From contig JABXIS010000054.1 of NCBI GenBank assembly GCA_013372975.1, positions 1 through 64,000 of the forward strand: a stretch of DNA of 64,000 nucleotides. The letters run 5' to 3'. The stretch is from Alphaproteobacteria bacterium. GTDB taxonomy: Bacteria > Pseudomonadota > Alphaproteobacteria > Sphingomonadales > Kordiimonadaceae. The notes under the pieces are model-generated. The model was not told the DNA's origin. It ran no database searches and saw nothing but the letters and a program-made list of their open reading frames with translations. A program made the translations under genes and the position numbers. Positions 37,325-45,470 of this stretch are shown here, piece by piece. Each line of letters starts with the position of its first letter. The first letter of the stretch is position 1.

Positions 37325-38068
37325 ATGTCCAAAAACCCTTGGCATGTACCAGATCACGAAAACAGTCGTGACATTGAACGCAAAAGGTCTGGTAATGAAC
37401 CATCGCCATTTGTCCGCCTTCTGGTCTTTATTGCCGGTATGGCGTTGCTCCTGTTTGGTCTATCGCTTGCCTTTCCGATCAACAGCATGGCAGACCCCTA
37501 TTTATTGCGCGGTCTGATCATTCTTTTTATCTTCGGTGGTGCCGCCGCTTTCTGGAGCCGTTCCAGTCTTTGGCGCTTGATCAAGATCGCGGGCCTCTGG
37601 TTCCTTATCATTACCGGAATTTCCACCTTCTATCTTTACCGATCAGATCTAGGCACTCGATTTATGAGTGCCATTGATCCCATGGGGGTAATTGAAAGCG
37701 ATGAGGGACTGCTTGTTCACCGCTCCCAAGATGGTCATTTTTGGCTGAAGGCGAGAATGAACGGCGTTCCCTTACTGTTTATGGTTGATACAGGGGCTTC
37801 CAATGTAGTCCTGAGCCCGCAGGACGCGCGGAATGCAGGCATCAACATTGGGCTGCTTGATTTCAGCGGTCGCGCCAGCACAGCGAATGGCGAAGTAAGA
37901 TTTGCGCGCGCAACCGTGAGCTCTATCGGCTTTGGCAGTACTGTCTTTTATGATGTGCCCGTCACAATAAATGGTGCAGACATGCAAGGTTCTCTGCTTG
38001 GTATGTCGGTGCTGAAGAAATTTGCCAGCGTCGAGTTTCGGGGCGATATGCTCATCCTAAGGCCGTAG
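37325..38068 (+). CDS. Membrane-anchored retropepsin-like aspartic protease
   Basis: About 247 residues: a short cytoplasmic start, three hydrophobic helices (about 30-120: LVFIAGMALLLFGLSLAF, GLIILFIFGGAAAFW, GLWFLIITGISTFYLY), then a periplasmic aspartic protease domain with the single active-site motif MVDTGASNVVLS. Single-motif clan AA enzymes act as dimers; this matches the TIGR02281 alphaproteobacterial family (DTGA). Function not established. The ATG at 37325 after GGAG is chosen over the TTG at 37271. Confidence 0.8.
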   Translation: MSKNPWHVPDHENSRDIERKRSGNEPSPFVRLLVFIAGMALLLFGLSLAFPINSMADPYLLRGLIILFIFGGAAAFWSRSSLWRLIKIAGLWFLIITGISTFYLYRSDLGTRFMSAIDPMGVIESDEGLLVHRSQDGHFWLKARMNGVPLLFMVDTGASNVVLSPQDARNAGINIGLLDFSGRASTANGEVRFARATVSSIGFGSTVFYDVPVTINGADMQGSLLGMSVLKKFASVEFRGDMLILRP

Positions 38069-38182
38069 TAGAGCAGGGGGCAACATTATTGCAAGGCCGC
38101 TATGCAGCGGTTGAAAGGCTGTAACGGGCGACCATATGTTGCCTTCGTATTAGCTCACCCGCCGAAACTGGAACGCATCTGC

Positions 38183-40030
38183 ATGACCGAAAGCACACCC
38201 CGCGATAACCACTGGTCCACCGTTAAAAGCATATTGCCGTATTTGTGGGCGCCGGGTCGGTGGGACCTGCGCTTCCGGGTTATTCTCGCGCTTTCTTTCC
38301 TTGTCTTGGCCAAATTCATAGGCGTCTATGTGCCGTTTCTGTTCAAGGACGCGGTAGATGCAGTTGCAGGTGGTGGCAAGATTGGCGCAGAAACAATCGC
38401 AATTGCGGTACCTACGGGGCTGATCCTCGGGTATGGCACCGCACGTGTGCTGACACTGCTGTTTGGGGAGCTTAGGGACGCGGTATTTGTGCGCGTCGGC
38501 CAGCACGCTCTGCGCGCCGTAGCGCTCAACACTTTCAGGCACCTGCACGCGCTAAGCCTTAAGTTCCATCTGGAACGCCGCACTGGTGGCCTCAGTCGGA
38601 TCATAGAACGCGGTACACGCGGGATTGATTTTCTCCTGCGTTTCATGCTGTTCAACATTTTGCCCACATTGCTCGAAATACTGCTGATTTCTGCCGTTTT
38701 CTGGACCAGATTCGGCTTCTGGTACGCTGCCATTACCTTTGTGGCCCTTGTCAGCTATATCTTGTTCACAATCTTAGTTACAGACTGGCGCCTCAAGTTT
38801 CGGCGCGAGATGAACGCCCAGGATACCAAGGCCAACACCAAAGCCGTCGACAGCTTGCTCAACTTCGAGACAGTGAAATATTTCACCAACGAAGAGCATG
38901 AAAGCAGGCGTTATGATCAGGCGCTGGCCGGCTTTGAGGCAGCTTCGGTTCGTAGCCAACTTTCGCTGACACTCCTAAACGTCGGGCAGGGCATTATCAT
39001 ATCTCTCGGCCTTGTGATTGTGCTTTATATGGCGGCGCAGGGTGTAGTGAATGGCCAGTTCACAATTGGCGAGTTTGTGCTAGTGAACTCTCTTCTTATA
39101 CAAATCTATATGCCGCTCAATTTCCTCGGCTTTGTTTATCGCGAGATCAAACAGTCACTTGTCGACATGGAAAAGATGTTTGAAATCATTCGTCTGAGTT
39201 CTGACATTAAAGATTCTCCTGAATCCATTGAAATAAATACAGAAAATTCAGATATAGAATTCCGAAATGTACAATTCGGCTATACCGAAAGCCGGGAAAT
39301 CCTGAAGGGCCTGTCCTTTACGGTTCCGGGCGGCACGACAACCGCTATTGTGGGCGCCAGCGGTGCGGGTAAATCGACGATCTCACGGCTGTTGTTCCGC
39401 TTCTATGACGTTAACGGCGGCCAGATATTGGTCGGCAGCCAGGATATCCGAGATGTGACACAGAAAAGCCTGAGGGCACAGATAGGCGTTGTCCCGCAAG
39501 ACACAGTGCTGTTCAACGATACAATCCGCTACAACATTCGCTACGGACGTCCGGATGCTACCGATGAAGAGATCATTGAGGCTGCAAAGCTGGCACAAAT
39601 ATATGATTTTATTCAGAATTTACCGGAGGGCTTCGAAACAGAAGTTGGCGAACGCGGCCTGAAGCTGTCGGGTGGCGAAAAGCAGCGCGTGGCCATCGCA
39701 CGAACGATCCTGAAGAATCCGTCTATCTTGCTGCTGGATGAAGCTACGTCAGCGCTTGATAGCCACACAGAACGCGATATTCAGGCTGCGCTTGAAGAAA
39801 TTGCAGAAAACCGGACATCACTGATTATCGCGCACAGGCTGTCTACCGTTGTGAATGCAAATGAAATCCTGGTGATGGATGCCGGCCAGATCGTTGAGCG
39901 CGGCCGGCACGACGATTTATTAGCGATGGACGGGCTATATGCCCAAATGTGGGCGAAACAGCAGGAAGTAAGCGAAGCTGTCAAAAAACTTGAGGCTGCC
40001 GGCGAGGAAGTTGGCATTCCTGCTGAGTGA
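38183..40030 (+). CDS. ABC exporter of the ATM1/heavy-metal family
   Basis: About 615 residues. A six-helix membrane domain (about 35-330), then an ATPase domain with Walker A VGASGAGKST, signature LSGGEKQR and Walker B ILLLDEATSALD. ATM1 relatives in mitochondria and alphaproteobacteria export glutathione-based sulfur or metal compounds for iron-sulfur maturation and metal detoxification. The ORF track adds 27 codons upstream; the ATG at 38183 fits the family start (WSTVKSILPYLWAPG). The gap to the convergent marR gene (112 bases) shows no clear terminator. Confidence 0.9.
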   Translation: MTESTPRDNHWSTVKSILPYLWAPGRWDLRFRVILALSFLVLAKFIGVYVPFLFKDAVDAVAGGGKIGAETIAIAVPTGLILGYGTARVLTLLFGELRDAVFVRVGQHALRAVALNTFRHLHALSLKFHLERRTGGLSRIIERGTRGIDFLLRFMLFNILPTLLEILLISAVFWTRFGFWYAAITFVALVSYILFTILVTDWRLKFRREMNAQDTKANTKAVDSLLNFETVKYFTNEEHESRRYDQALAGFEAASVRSQLSLTLLNVGQGIIISLGLVIVLYMAAQGVVNGQFTIGEFVLVNSLLIQIYMPLNFLGFVYREIKQSLVDMEKMFEIIRLSSDIKDSPESIEINTENSDIEFRNVQFGYTESREILKGLSFTVPGGTTTAIVGASGAGKSTISRLLFRFYDVNGGQILVGSQDIRDVTQKSLRAQIGVVPQDTVLFNDTIRYNIRYGRPDATDEEIIEAAKLAQIYDFIQNLPEGFETEVGERGLKLSGGEKQRVAIARTILKNPSILLLDEATSALDSHTERDIQAALEEIAENRTSLIIAHRLSTVVNANEILVMDAGQIVERGRHDDLLAMDGLYAQMWAKQQEVSEAVKKLEAAGEEVGIPAE

Positions 40031-40142
40031 TGGTGCTCAGGTCGGAATATGTAAGTTGTAGTTTCTCGGTTCTATATTTCCCATAATATAAATTATGCGC
40101 ATTTTTGAACTAAAGAACGGTCCTGAATTTTCATTCAATCAT

Positions 40143-40616
40143 TTATGAACCGACTATTTCACCGACATCGAGGATCGGTGAGGCATCCAGGCCGTCTGCA
40201 TCCATCATTGATGCTACTCGCTGTAGCGAAGACACAAGCATCGTGCGTTCCCAATCCTCAAGTTTTCGATACTGCCTCAAAAAGCCGGCCTGAAGAAGCT
40301 CTGGGGCTTCCTCCAGCCGCCTCTGGCCATCGGCAGTCAGGCACGCATAAACAATCCGTTTGTCACTCGCGCTTCTCTCCCTCCTCACAAGTTCGGCTTT
40401 CTCAAGCCGATCGAGAATTGAAGTAATAGTTGCCTGGCTGAGGGCAACATTGCGTGCGACCGCACTCGGGGACAACCTTCCCTCTTTACGAATTGCCTGC
40501 ATTACAACTAGTTGAGGCGCCGTAAGCCCGGTTTGCTTAACAAGTTGCTTAGACTGCAAATCAATCGCGCGTGTAATTCGGCGGATAGATATCAAAATAT
40601 CATCATAATCTGTCAT
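40143..40616 (-). CDS. MarR-family transcriptional regulator
   Basis: 157-residue dimeric winged-helix regulator: LTAPQLVVMQAIRKEGRLSPSAVARNVALSQATITSILDRLEKAELVRRERS is the DNA-binding core, DKRIVYACLT the wing. It is the last gene of the minus-strand lipid/peroxidase unit, 15 bases after the DyP gene, so autoregulation of that unit is likely (inference). MarR proteins often respond to oxidants or aromatic and lipid-like ligands. Confidence 0.88.
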   Translation of the reverse strand: MTDYDDILISIRRITRAIDLQSKQLVKQTGLTAPQLVVMQAIRKEGRLSPSAVARNVALSQATITSILDRLEKAELVRRERSASDKRIVYACLTADGQRRLEEAPELLQAGFLRQYRKLEDWERTMLVSSLQRVASMMDADGLDASPILDVGEIVGS

Positions 40617-40631
40617 ACATCAGCTTTCTAC

Positions 40632-42035
40632 TTAGCCTTTGGCTAGGCCACAGAATGCGTCAATTCCCGGCAGAAAGAAATAGTCACCGCCTCTACAGGT
40701 TACAAATTGCCTAAGATTATCGCAGATAACCGATTTCCGCTGTTTGTCACCTGGAATGACCATTTGGCCACCCCCTTCTTGCAGCCCCACGATAGGGTCT
40801 CTGTCATTGCCCTGGTTAAATTCATTTCCATAATTTATCCACTGCTGTTGAACAAATTCAAATTGCCGGGAAATACTGGCGTTCAAGACAATGAACATTA
40901 GTCCCTGCCCGTCATCGCCATTCACCTCGGCCTGCCTTTGGCCGTGTTCAACCAGTTTACCGTAGGTAATTGCCCGCCTTAGAATACGGTGCCTGTCTAC
41001 CAATAGTGATCCAAACCCCTCTCCAAAACTGTCTCTTGGATTTGCTCTCCGCATATGAGAGCCCATGGGGCACTGGCGGCCTTCACTGTCTGATTGGAAG
41101 GTGAAATCAAAGTCGGATTTAGCATCTTTAATAAGAGGCGTTCCATCCCTGCGCCTTCCCACCATTCGGCTGGCTATATCATCAGCGTTACCATCAAGCC
41201 GACCAGCTAATTCGCTCAGATAATCTCTGAACAAGTCAACATCCTGCGCGAGCTTGCGCAAAACCATAAAAGTGCCATTCTGAGAAAATGACTGCGGCTT
41301 CGGTGCGATTGGAATTTCACCATTAGAATCCACATATCCCAGAAGGAATTCCCCTGTTGGTAAAGCGCTCCATTTGCCATCGACACCAAGGCTTCCGCTG
41401 CCCGCAACATGCTTGTCAACCAGGCCTTTGATGGCAGGATTTCCCATGCCATCCCTGAACCCAAAGTGTTCAAGCAGGACAGGTGTCTGTGGCTGACTTG
41501 CAGGGTCTTCAATATATACAGGTTGATCTTTTCTGGATACTAACCTGCTTACATCCTGCGAACCAATTATAGTGACCCCCTCTTCTTGAGAGGAAACCCA
41601 CCCTTCAAACTGCCGTTGCCACTCCTGAAGAAGGCCCTCTGTTTCGGCATAAACGCCAACCCAGATATGAACACGATGTTTTTTCCATATGTCTTCCCAG
41701 CATGAAGGAGCACTCTCACCTGCATCGCCATTAATATCAGCCCTGCTCTGCATCCCGGCAACGAATTCGGGTGGCAAGCTACTCAATATCTCGGTGTCCA
41801 CATCAAGAGCCTTAAGGCCATGGAATGTGAATGCCGCATTGATACAGATCTTGCTTTTAGCCTCGGAAACATCATGAAAAGAGGTTAGCGGCGCTAGCCG
41901 GTTCAAAAGTTCCCTGCCCGCATCAGCGGTGCTGTAGTTGCAGTAGAAAAACCTGCCATAAGGCCATTTCAAACCGAACCCCTTGAATATTCCTTGAACA
42001 TCCTTGGTGTTTACAGATGAATTTTTTGAAGTCAT
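40632..42035 (-). CDS. DyP-type heme peroxidase
   Basis: 467 residues. The GxxDG signature is GFRDGMGNP (catalytic Asp). The proximal heme region is CPMGSHMRRANPRD and the HRILRRAITYG segment is also conserved. No signal peptide, so cytoplasmic or carried by partners. It is longer than typical bacterial A/B DyPs and close to the P/C groups in size. It uses H2O2 or organic hydroperoxides. The ATG at 42035 overlaps the previous stop (ATGA), so the 20-codon upstream extension in the ORF track is not needed. Confidence 0.9.
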   Translation of the reverse strand: MTSKNSSVNTKDVQGIFKGFGLKWPYGRFFYCNYSTADAGRELLNRLAPLTSFHDVSEAKSKICINAAFTFHGLKALDVDTEILSSLPPEFVAGMQSRADINGDAGESAPSCWEDIWKKHRVHIWVGVYAETEGLLQEWQRQFEGWVSSQEEGVTIIGSQDVSRLVSRKDQPVYIEDPASQPQTPVLLEHFGFRDGMGNPAIKGLVDKHVAGSGSLGVDGKWSALPTGEFLLGYVDSNGEIPIAPKPQSFSQNGTFMVLRKLAQDVDLFRDYLSELAGRLDGNADDIASRMVGRRRDGTPLIKDAKSDFDFTFQSDSEGRQCPMGSHMRRANPRDSFGEGFGSLLVDRHRILRRAITYGKLVEHGQRQAEVNGDDGQGLMFIVLNASISRQFEFVQQQWINYGNEFNQGNDRDPIVGLQEGGGQMVIPGDKQRKSVICDNLRQFVTCRGGDYFFLPGIDAFCGLAKG

Positions 42036-42610
42036 TTCAGTGATCCTGGCTTGGCCGTGTCTGGGCGAATGAATGAAGCTCGGGACTGTTGCCACGCCTG
42101 CTGTAACGAGGCAGCGTCAAGGCCTTGATGAGCGGCGATCCACTCAGCCAGCAAGTGCTTCTTTCTCAAAGCCCCCAAGATATCTTCAACACTTTCTGGA
42201 AACCCTGCATACCCCAAAGGATTGTTAAACTGACAACGATGAATATAGCGGCGGAAGAAAACTGCGGCATCATAGCCTGGGTACCCAAGGCACCTGCCCC
42301 AAACACTGCGGACAAATTCTGGGTTGACCCGATAAAGGCAATCAAGGAAATCATCAACCGACCCGTCGATATCCGCCACAAAAAGCAGATATCGGGACTT
42401 GAGCGAGGCGCCAGATACGTCCCCCATTGGCGGGGTCAGCTGGTCGATGACCTGCAGCCGAACCATATGTGCCATTGGGCAATTTCTAAAGGGGCTGTTT
42501 TCCTGTTCATGTGTCAGCAAGACCGTTTTTATGGCAGCAATCGTGCCATCAGGATCATCATGCCGAAATTCAATCGGCGACAATGCAGTGAGGAAGCTTT
42601 TTGAGGTCAT
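42032..42610 (-). CDS. Unknown protein, paralogous to its upstream neighbour
   Basis: 192 residues, no signal peptide or strong membrane segment. I do not recognise a named family. It shares an ordered set of motifs with the next gene upstream: a DIDGSVDDFLDCL segment (neighbour NFNGSWDQYIDAF), a GYPGYDAAVFFRRYIH segment (GFPGPWPMRLFKRYIH) and a terminal helix FPESVEDILGALRKKHLLAEWI (YPGAAVRDIDMALQLERKLDDF). The two are therefore old tandem duplicates. It is joined by ATGA overlaps to both neighbours, so it is made together with the P450 and the DyP peroxidase. It may be a scaffold or a substrate-handling subunit. Confidence 0.75.
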   Translation of the reverse strand: MTSKSFLTALSPIEFRHDDPDGTIAAIKTVLLTHEQENSPFRNCPMAHMVRLQVIDQLTPPMGDVSGASLKSRYLLFVADIDGSVDDFLDCLYRVNPEFVRSVWGRCLGYPGYDAAVFFRRYIHRCQFNNPLGYAGFPESVEDILGALRKKHLLAEWIAAHQGLDAASLQQAWQQSRASFIRPDTAKPGSLK

Positions 42611-43257
42611 TGAGAAAGCTCCAGTGGTTGCGCGCGATGTTCAAGGTTCGTTGGCACATCTTCCCGACCTGTCTGACCAAGGTTGGGCGCGACATCATCG
42701 AAAAAAGCGTTGAAAAGCACTTCGAATTCGCGGTCATCAACTGGCTTCTCAGTTCTCGCAACAAAGTCATCCAATTTGCGCTCCAACTGCAGCGCCATAT
42801 CGATATCCCTAACGGCAGCACCGGGATAAGCGTTGTAGTAAAGGTATTGGGGGTATTCGAAATAATGGATATAGCGCTTGAAAAGTCGCATTGGCCAAGG
42901 TCCGGGGAACCCCGAACTCGTGTACCAAAGCATATTGAGGCCTTTGCTGACGCTTTCTATACGCCCAAAAGCATCAATATACTGGTCCCATGACCCGTTA
43001 AAGTTTGTGGTAAAGAGATAAAGGTCATAAGGCCAGTTTTCTTTTGGCTGATCTTCTGTCAGCCGGGGCAGATCTTCCCGCTTTATCGTAATCCAGCGGG
43101 CGAAGTGAATGAAGGCAAGCTGCTTTACGATACCCAGCGGCAGATGCCTGAAGATAAACAGCACCAGCCAAGTGCCCAATCTCTTCCATCGTGCAACCGG
43201 TGTTATCACCGTCATTGGGTTGGATTTACCGATAAGATGCTTTGGAGTCATTGTCAT
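42607..43257 (-). CDS. Unknown membrane-associated protein, paralogue of the next gene
   Basis: 216 residues with one hydrophobic, amphipathic stretch near the N-terminus (TWLVLFIFRHLPLGIVKQLAF), then a soluble part with FTTNFNGSWDQYIDAFGRI, SGFPGPWPMRLFKRYIHYF and YNAYPGAAVRDIDMALQLERKLDDF. It shares these motifs with the downstream neighbour. The ORF track begins at 43296, but the ATG at 43257 overlaps the P450 stop (ATGA). The P450 also has a hydrophobic N-terminus, so both may sit on the inner face of the membrane. Confidence 0.75.
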   Translation of the reverse strand: MTMTPKHLIGKSNPMTVITPVARWKRLGTWLVLFIFRHLPLGIVKQLAFIHFARWITIKREDLPRLTEDQPKENWPYDLYLFTTNFNGSWDQYIDAFGRIESVSKGLNMLWYTSSGFPGPWPMRLFKRYIHYFEYPQYLYYNAYPGAAVRDIDMALQLERKLDDFVARTEKPVDDREFEVLFNAFFDDVAPNLGQTGREDVPTNLEHRAQPLELSQ

Positions 43258-44504
43258 GAGGCATCTCCGGGAGCATATGAAACCTCTAGGCTCCATGGAA
43301 AGTTACCATTGAATACCATCTTGCCATTTGCTTTGGGTTGCCTCTTCAGCACTGCCATGAAGATCTCCTGCATCATGACATCCGCAATGGCCGCACCAAC
43401 GCAATAGTGAAACTGGTAGCCATAGATCATATAGACGTCACGTGAGCGGTATGGATCAAAGGTATTGGGAGATTTTATTCGCCGCTTGTCCATCATCGCC
43501 GCCATCGCAGAAATATAGATCATTCGGCCCTTTTCGACCTTATAGGTTTTCGCTGAGCCGATCCCCAGCTCTGTTTCCTGCGGAGTCGTCCGCCAAAGGC
43601 CCGGCAATATATAGCTGATCCTCAGCGCTTCATGTACGACTTTGAGAACCAAATCATAATTTGTCTCTGTAGCAGCAGTTTGGCCGTATTTATAGGCATC
43701 CTGATTATTCAGAATGATATCCAGAGCATGCCCATTTGCCAGTGTATTGGTTGGCAGATATCCCATGATCATGCCCATCAGGTAAGACCTTAGATGTTGA
43801 TCGTCTGTAATATCTTGTGCATGACAACGCCCGATCACAGTGTTTTCAGGTAAAGGCTTCTGGCGCGCTGCTGAAATTGCATCATCAATTACACTGAAAA
43901 CGAGTTTGGCGGCCCCTTGAGCGGTAGCAATGCTTTTGTCTGTCAAATTTTGTGAGCCAAACAAAAAGCCCGCCACATGCATTGTAGCATCAAAGAAGGC
44001 CGCACGTTTTTCAGCCGGGATTGGAACACCATAATAGCGTTCGATTACAGCCTCTGTTACAGGAACCATCAGCTGCTGAATTGCGTCAATTTTACCACCA
44101 GATCTGTTGAGGGCTTCTTCGCTGACCTCTTTTGCTATCTGGCGTACAAACACCAAATCATCGTCGGCCCACATTTTTTTGACTTGCTCCAGTGTCTTCC
44201 AATAATCGGGAGTGTCTTTCATGGCCAACAGGAAACTTGGCTTCCATCCAAGGAGATCAACCTGCTTTTGGTAGGGTACCGGAAAGTCATTTTGCCTAGA
44301 GGAAACTTCCTGAACATGGTCGAAGCTGGTCACGATAACGGTATTGGTAAAGGGAAACCTGAAAACCGGGGCAATCCGGCGCAACAGGCCAAAAACAGCA
44401 GGAATTAAATGTCTTACAAGTAGCGTTATAAAAAATTGCGCTATCAGGCCAGGCCGCTCAATGACATAGCCGTGTAATGTACTGGTACCCTTGGAAGCCT
44501 TCAT
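43254..44504 (-). CDS. Atypical cytochrome P450
   Basis: 416 residues. The K-helix ExxR is present (HEALRISYILPGLWR), and a heme-thiolate loop near 370 reads YGYQFHYCVGAAIADVMMQE: the ligand Cys and flanking Gly are kept, but the F-G-x-G part is changed to YGYQ. The I-helix, normally (A/G)Gx(D/E)T(T/S), reads MGYLPTNTLANGH, so the acid-alcohol pair used to activate O2 is missing. This pattern is known from P450s that use peroxides or rearrange hydroperoxides (CYP74, CYP152, linoleate diol synthase type). There is a hydrophobic N-terminus (AQFFITLLVRHLIPAVFGLL) and no ferredoxin or reductase gene nearby. GGGGAAAA precedes the ATG. Confidence 0.82.
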   Translation of the reverse strand: MKASKGTSTLHGYVIERPGLIAQFFITLLVRHLIPAVFGLLRRIAPVFRFPFTNTVIVTSFDHVQEVSSRQNDFPVPYQKQVDLLGWKPSFLLAMKDTPDYWKTLEQVKKMWADDDLVFVRQIAKEVSEEALNRSGGKIDAIQQLMVPVTEAVIERYYGVPIPAEKRAAFFDATMHVAGFLFGSQNLTDKSIATAQGAAKLVFSVIDDAISAARQKPLPENTVIGRCHAQDITDDQHLRSYLMGMIMGYLPTNTLANGHALDIILNNQDAYKYGQTAATETNYDLVLKVVHEALRISYILPGLWRTTPQETELGIGSAKTYKVEKGRMIYISAMAAMMDKRRIKSPNTFDPYRSRDVYMIYGYQFHYCVGAAIADVMMQEIFMAVLKRQPKANGKMVFNGNFPWSLEVSYAPGDAS

Positions 44505-44560
44505 AAATTTTCCCCAATCGTTTGCTTCGGTTCAAGACCTGTCGGCAAAAGCCCCTGCCC

Positions 44561-45454
44561 TCAATGGCCGAATTGTGAAAGTACGAATGTATCTAGGTAG
44601 CTTGTCGCTGCTTTTCGGCCTTCCGCAAATAAAGCGTCAAAACCGGTTTCTGACAAATTTAAATCCGTCGCTTTATAGCCAAGGTCATTAATCTGAACAG
44701 AACGCCTGATTTCCTGAATATCTCGAGAGAAATCGATTTTCTGCGCGCTCAATACAGTGGCAAATAGACTTTGGGTAAATGCAAAAAGGTTATCCAGATT
44801 TTGCTTCGTCGTTTCATCTTCCGCTTTGTCAAAAAAACAAAAACCCAATGTCTTCTTTATTCCGCCTTCGTCATCCAGATCAAAAGCATTGATCGGATAA
44901 TTATAAACTGTTCCGCCATCTACGTAGAAATGGTCGTCAGGAATGCGGTCCGGGAACTGCCAGGCTGAATACATCAAAGGAATGGACATTGAAGCTCTGA
45001 CAGCACCAACTACAGATGCGTCCGGCGTCTGGCCGGCCGAAAACTCTCTTATATTTCTTGTTGTCAGGTCGGTGGCAAAAACCCGTAAGTCCCGCGCCCC
45101 TTGCTTCTCCAGGTCTTTGAATGTGATATTTGATTGGAGACCTTTTTTATTAACTTGCGCCAATATCCAGTCATATAGCACCTGCCCTTTATACAGGCCG
45201 TATTTGGTGACAACTCTGATAGGATTGGGGCTATCCTCCAACGTCTCGAAATGAATGGACTTCAGGGCGTCCCGCACTTCCAGCGGTGTATATTCCAAAC
45301 TTAGCAACATGGATGTAAAGGCACCAGCTGACGCACCGGCAACCCTGCGGATATTCCCGAGCATGCCTCGTTCATCAAGAACCTGAAGGGCACCTGCATA
45401 GGCAACGCCCCTAACACCACCACCCTCAAATACAAGATTTTCAATTTTTTCCAT
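44561..45454 (-). CDS. Patatin-like phospholipase
   Basis: About 297 residues of the patatin acyl-hydrolase fold: oxyanion loop FEGGGVRGVAYAGAL, nucleophile elbow GASAGAFTSML (GxSxG) and the catalytic Asp in YVDGGTVYNYP. It releases fatty acids from phospholipids or other acyl lipids. No signal peptide; probably cytoplasmic or membrane-surface. The ATG at 45454, after AGGGGG, is preferred to the one at 45484, which overlaps the cyclase gene. 56 bases separate it from the P450 gene. Confidence 0.92.
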   Translation of the reverse strand: MEKIENLVFEGGGVRGVAYAGALQVLDERGMLGNIRRVAGASAGAFTSMLLSLEYTPLEVRDALKSIHFETLEDSPNPIRVVTKYGLYKGQVLYDWILAQVNKKGLQSNITFKDLEKQGARDLRVFATDLTTRNIREFSAGQTPDASVVGAVRASMSIPLMYSAWQFPDRIPDDHFYVDGGTVYNYPINAFDLDDEGGIKKTLGFCFFDKAEDETTKQNLDNLFAFTQSLFATVLSAQKIDFSRDIQEIRRSVQINDLGYKATDLNLSETGFDALFAEGRKAATSYLDTFVLSQFGH

Positions 45455-45470
45455 TACAGCGGCGTTCCCC

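Noticed and set aside
42125-42604. 159-codon plus-strand ORF opposite the unknown gene in the P450 unit
   Set aside because: The minus-strand frame has ATGA overlaps with both neighbours and a paralogue next door, which this ORF lacks.
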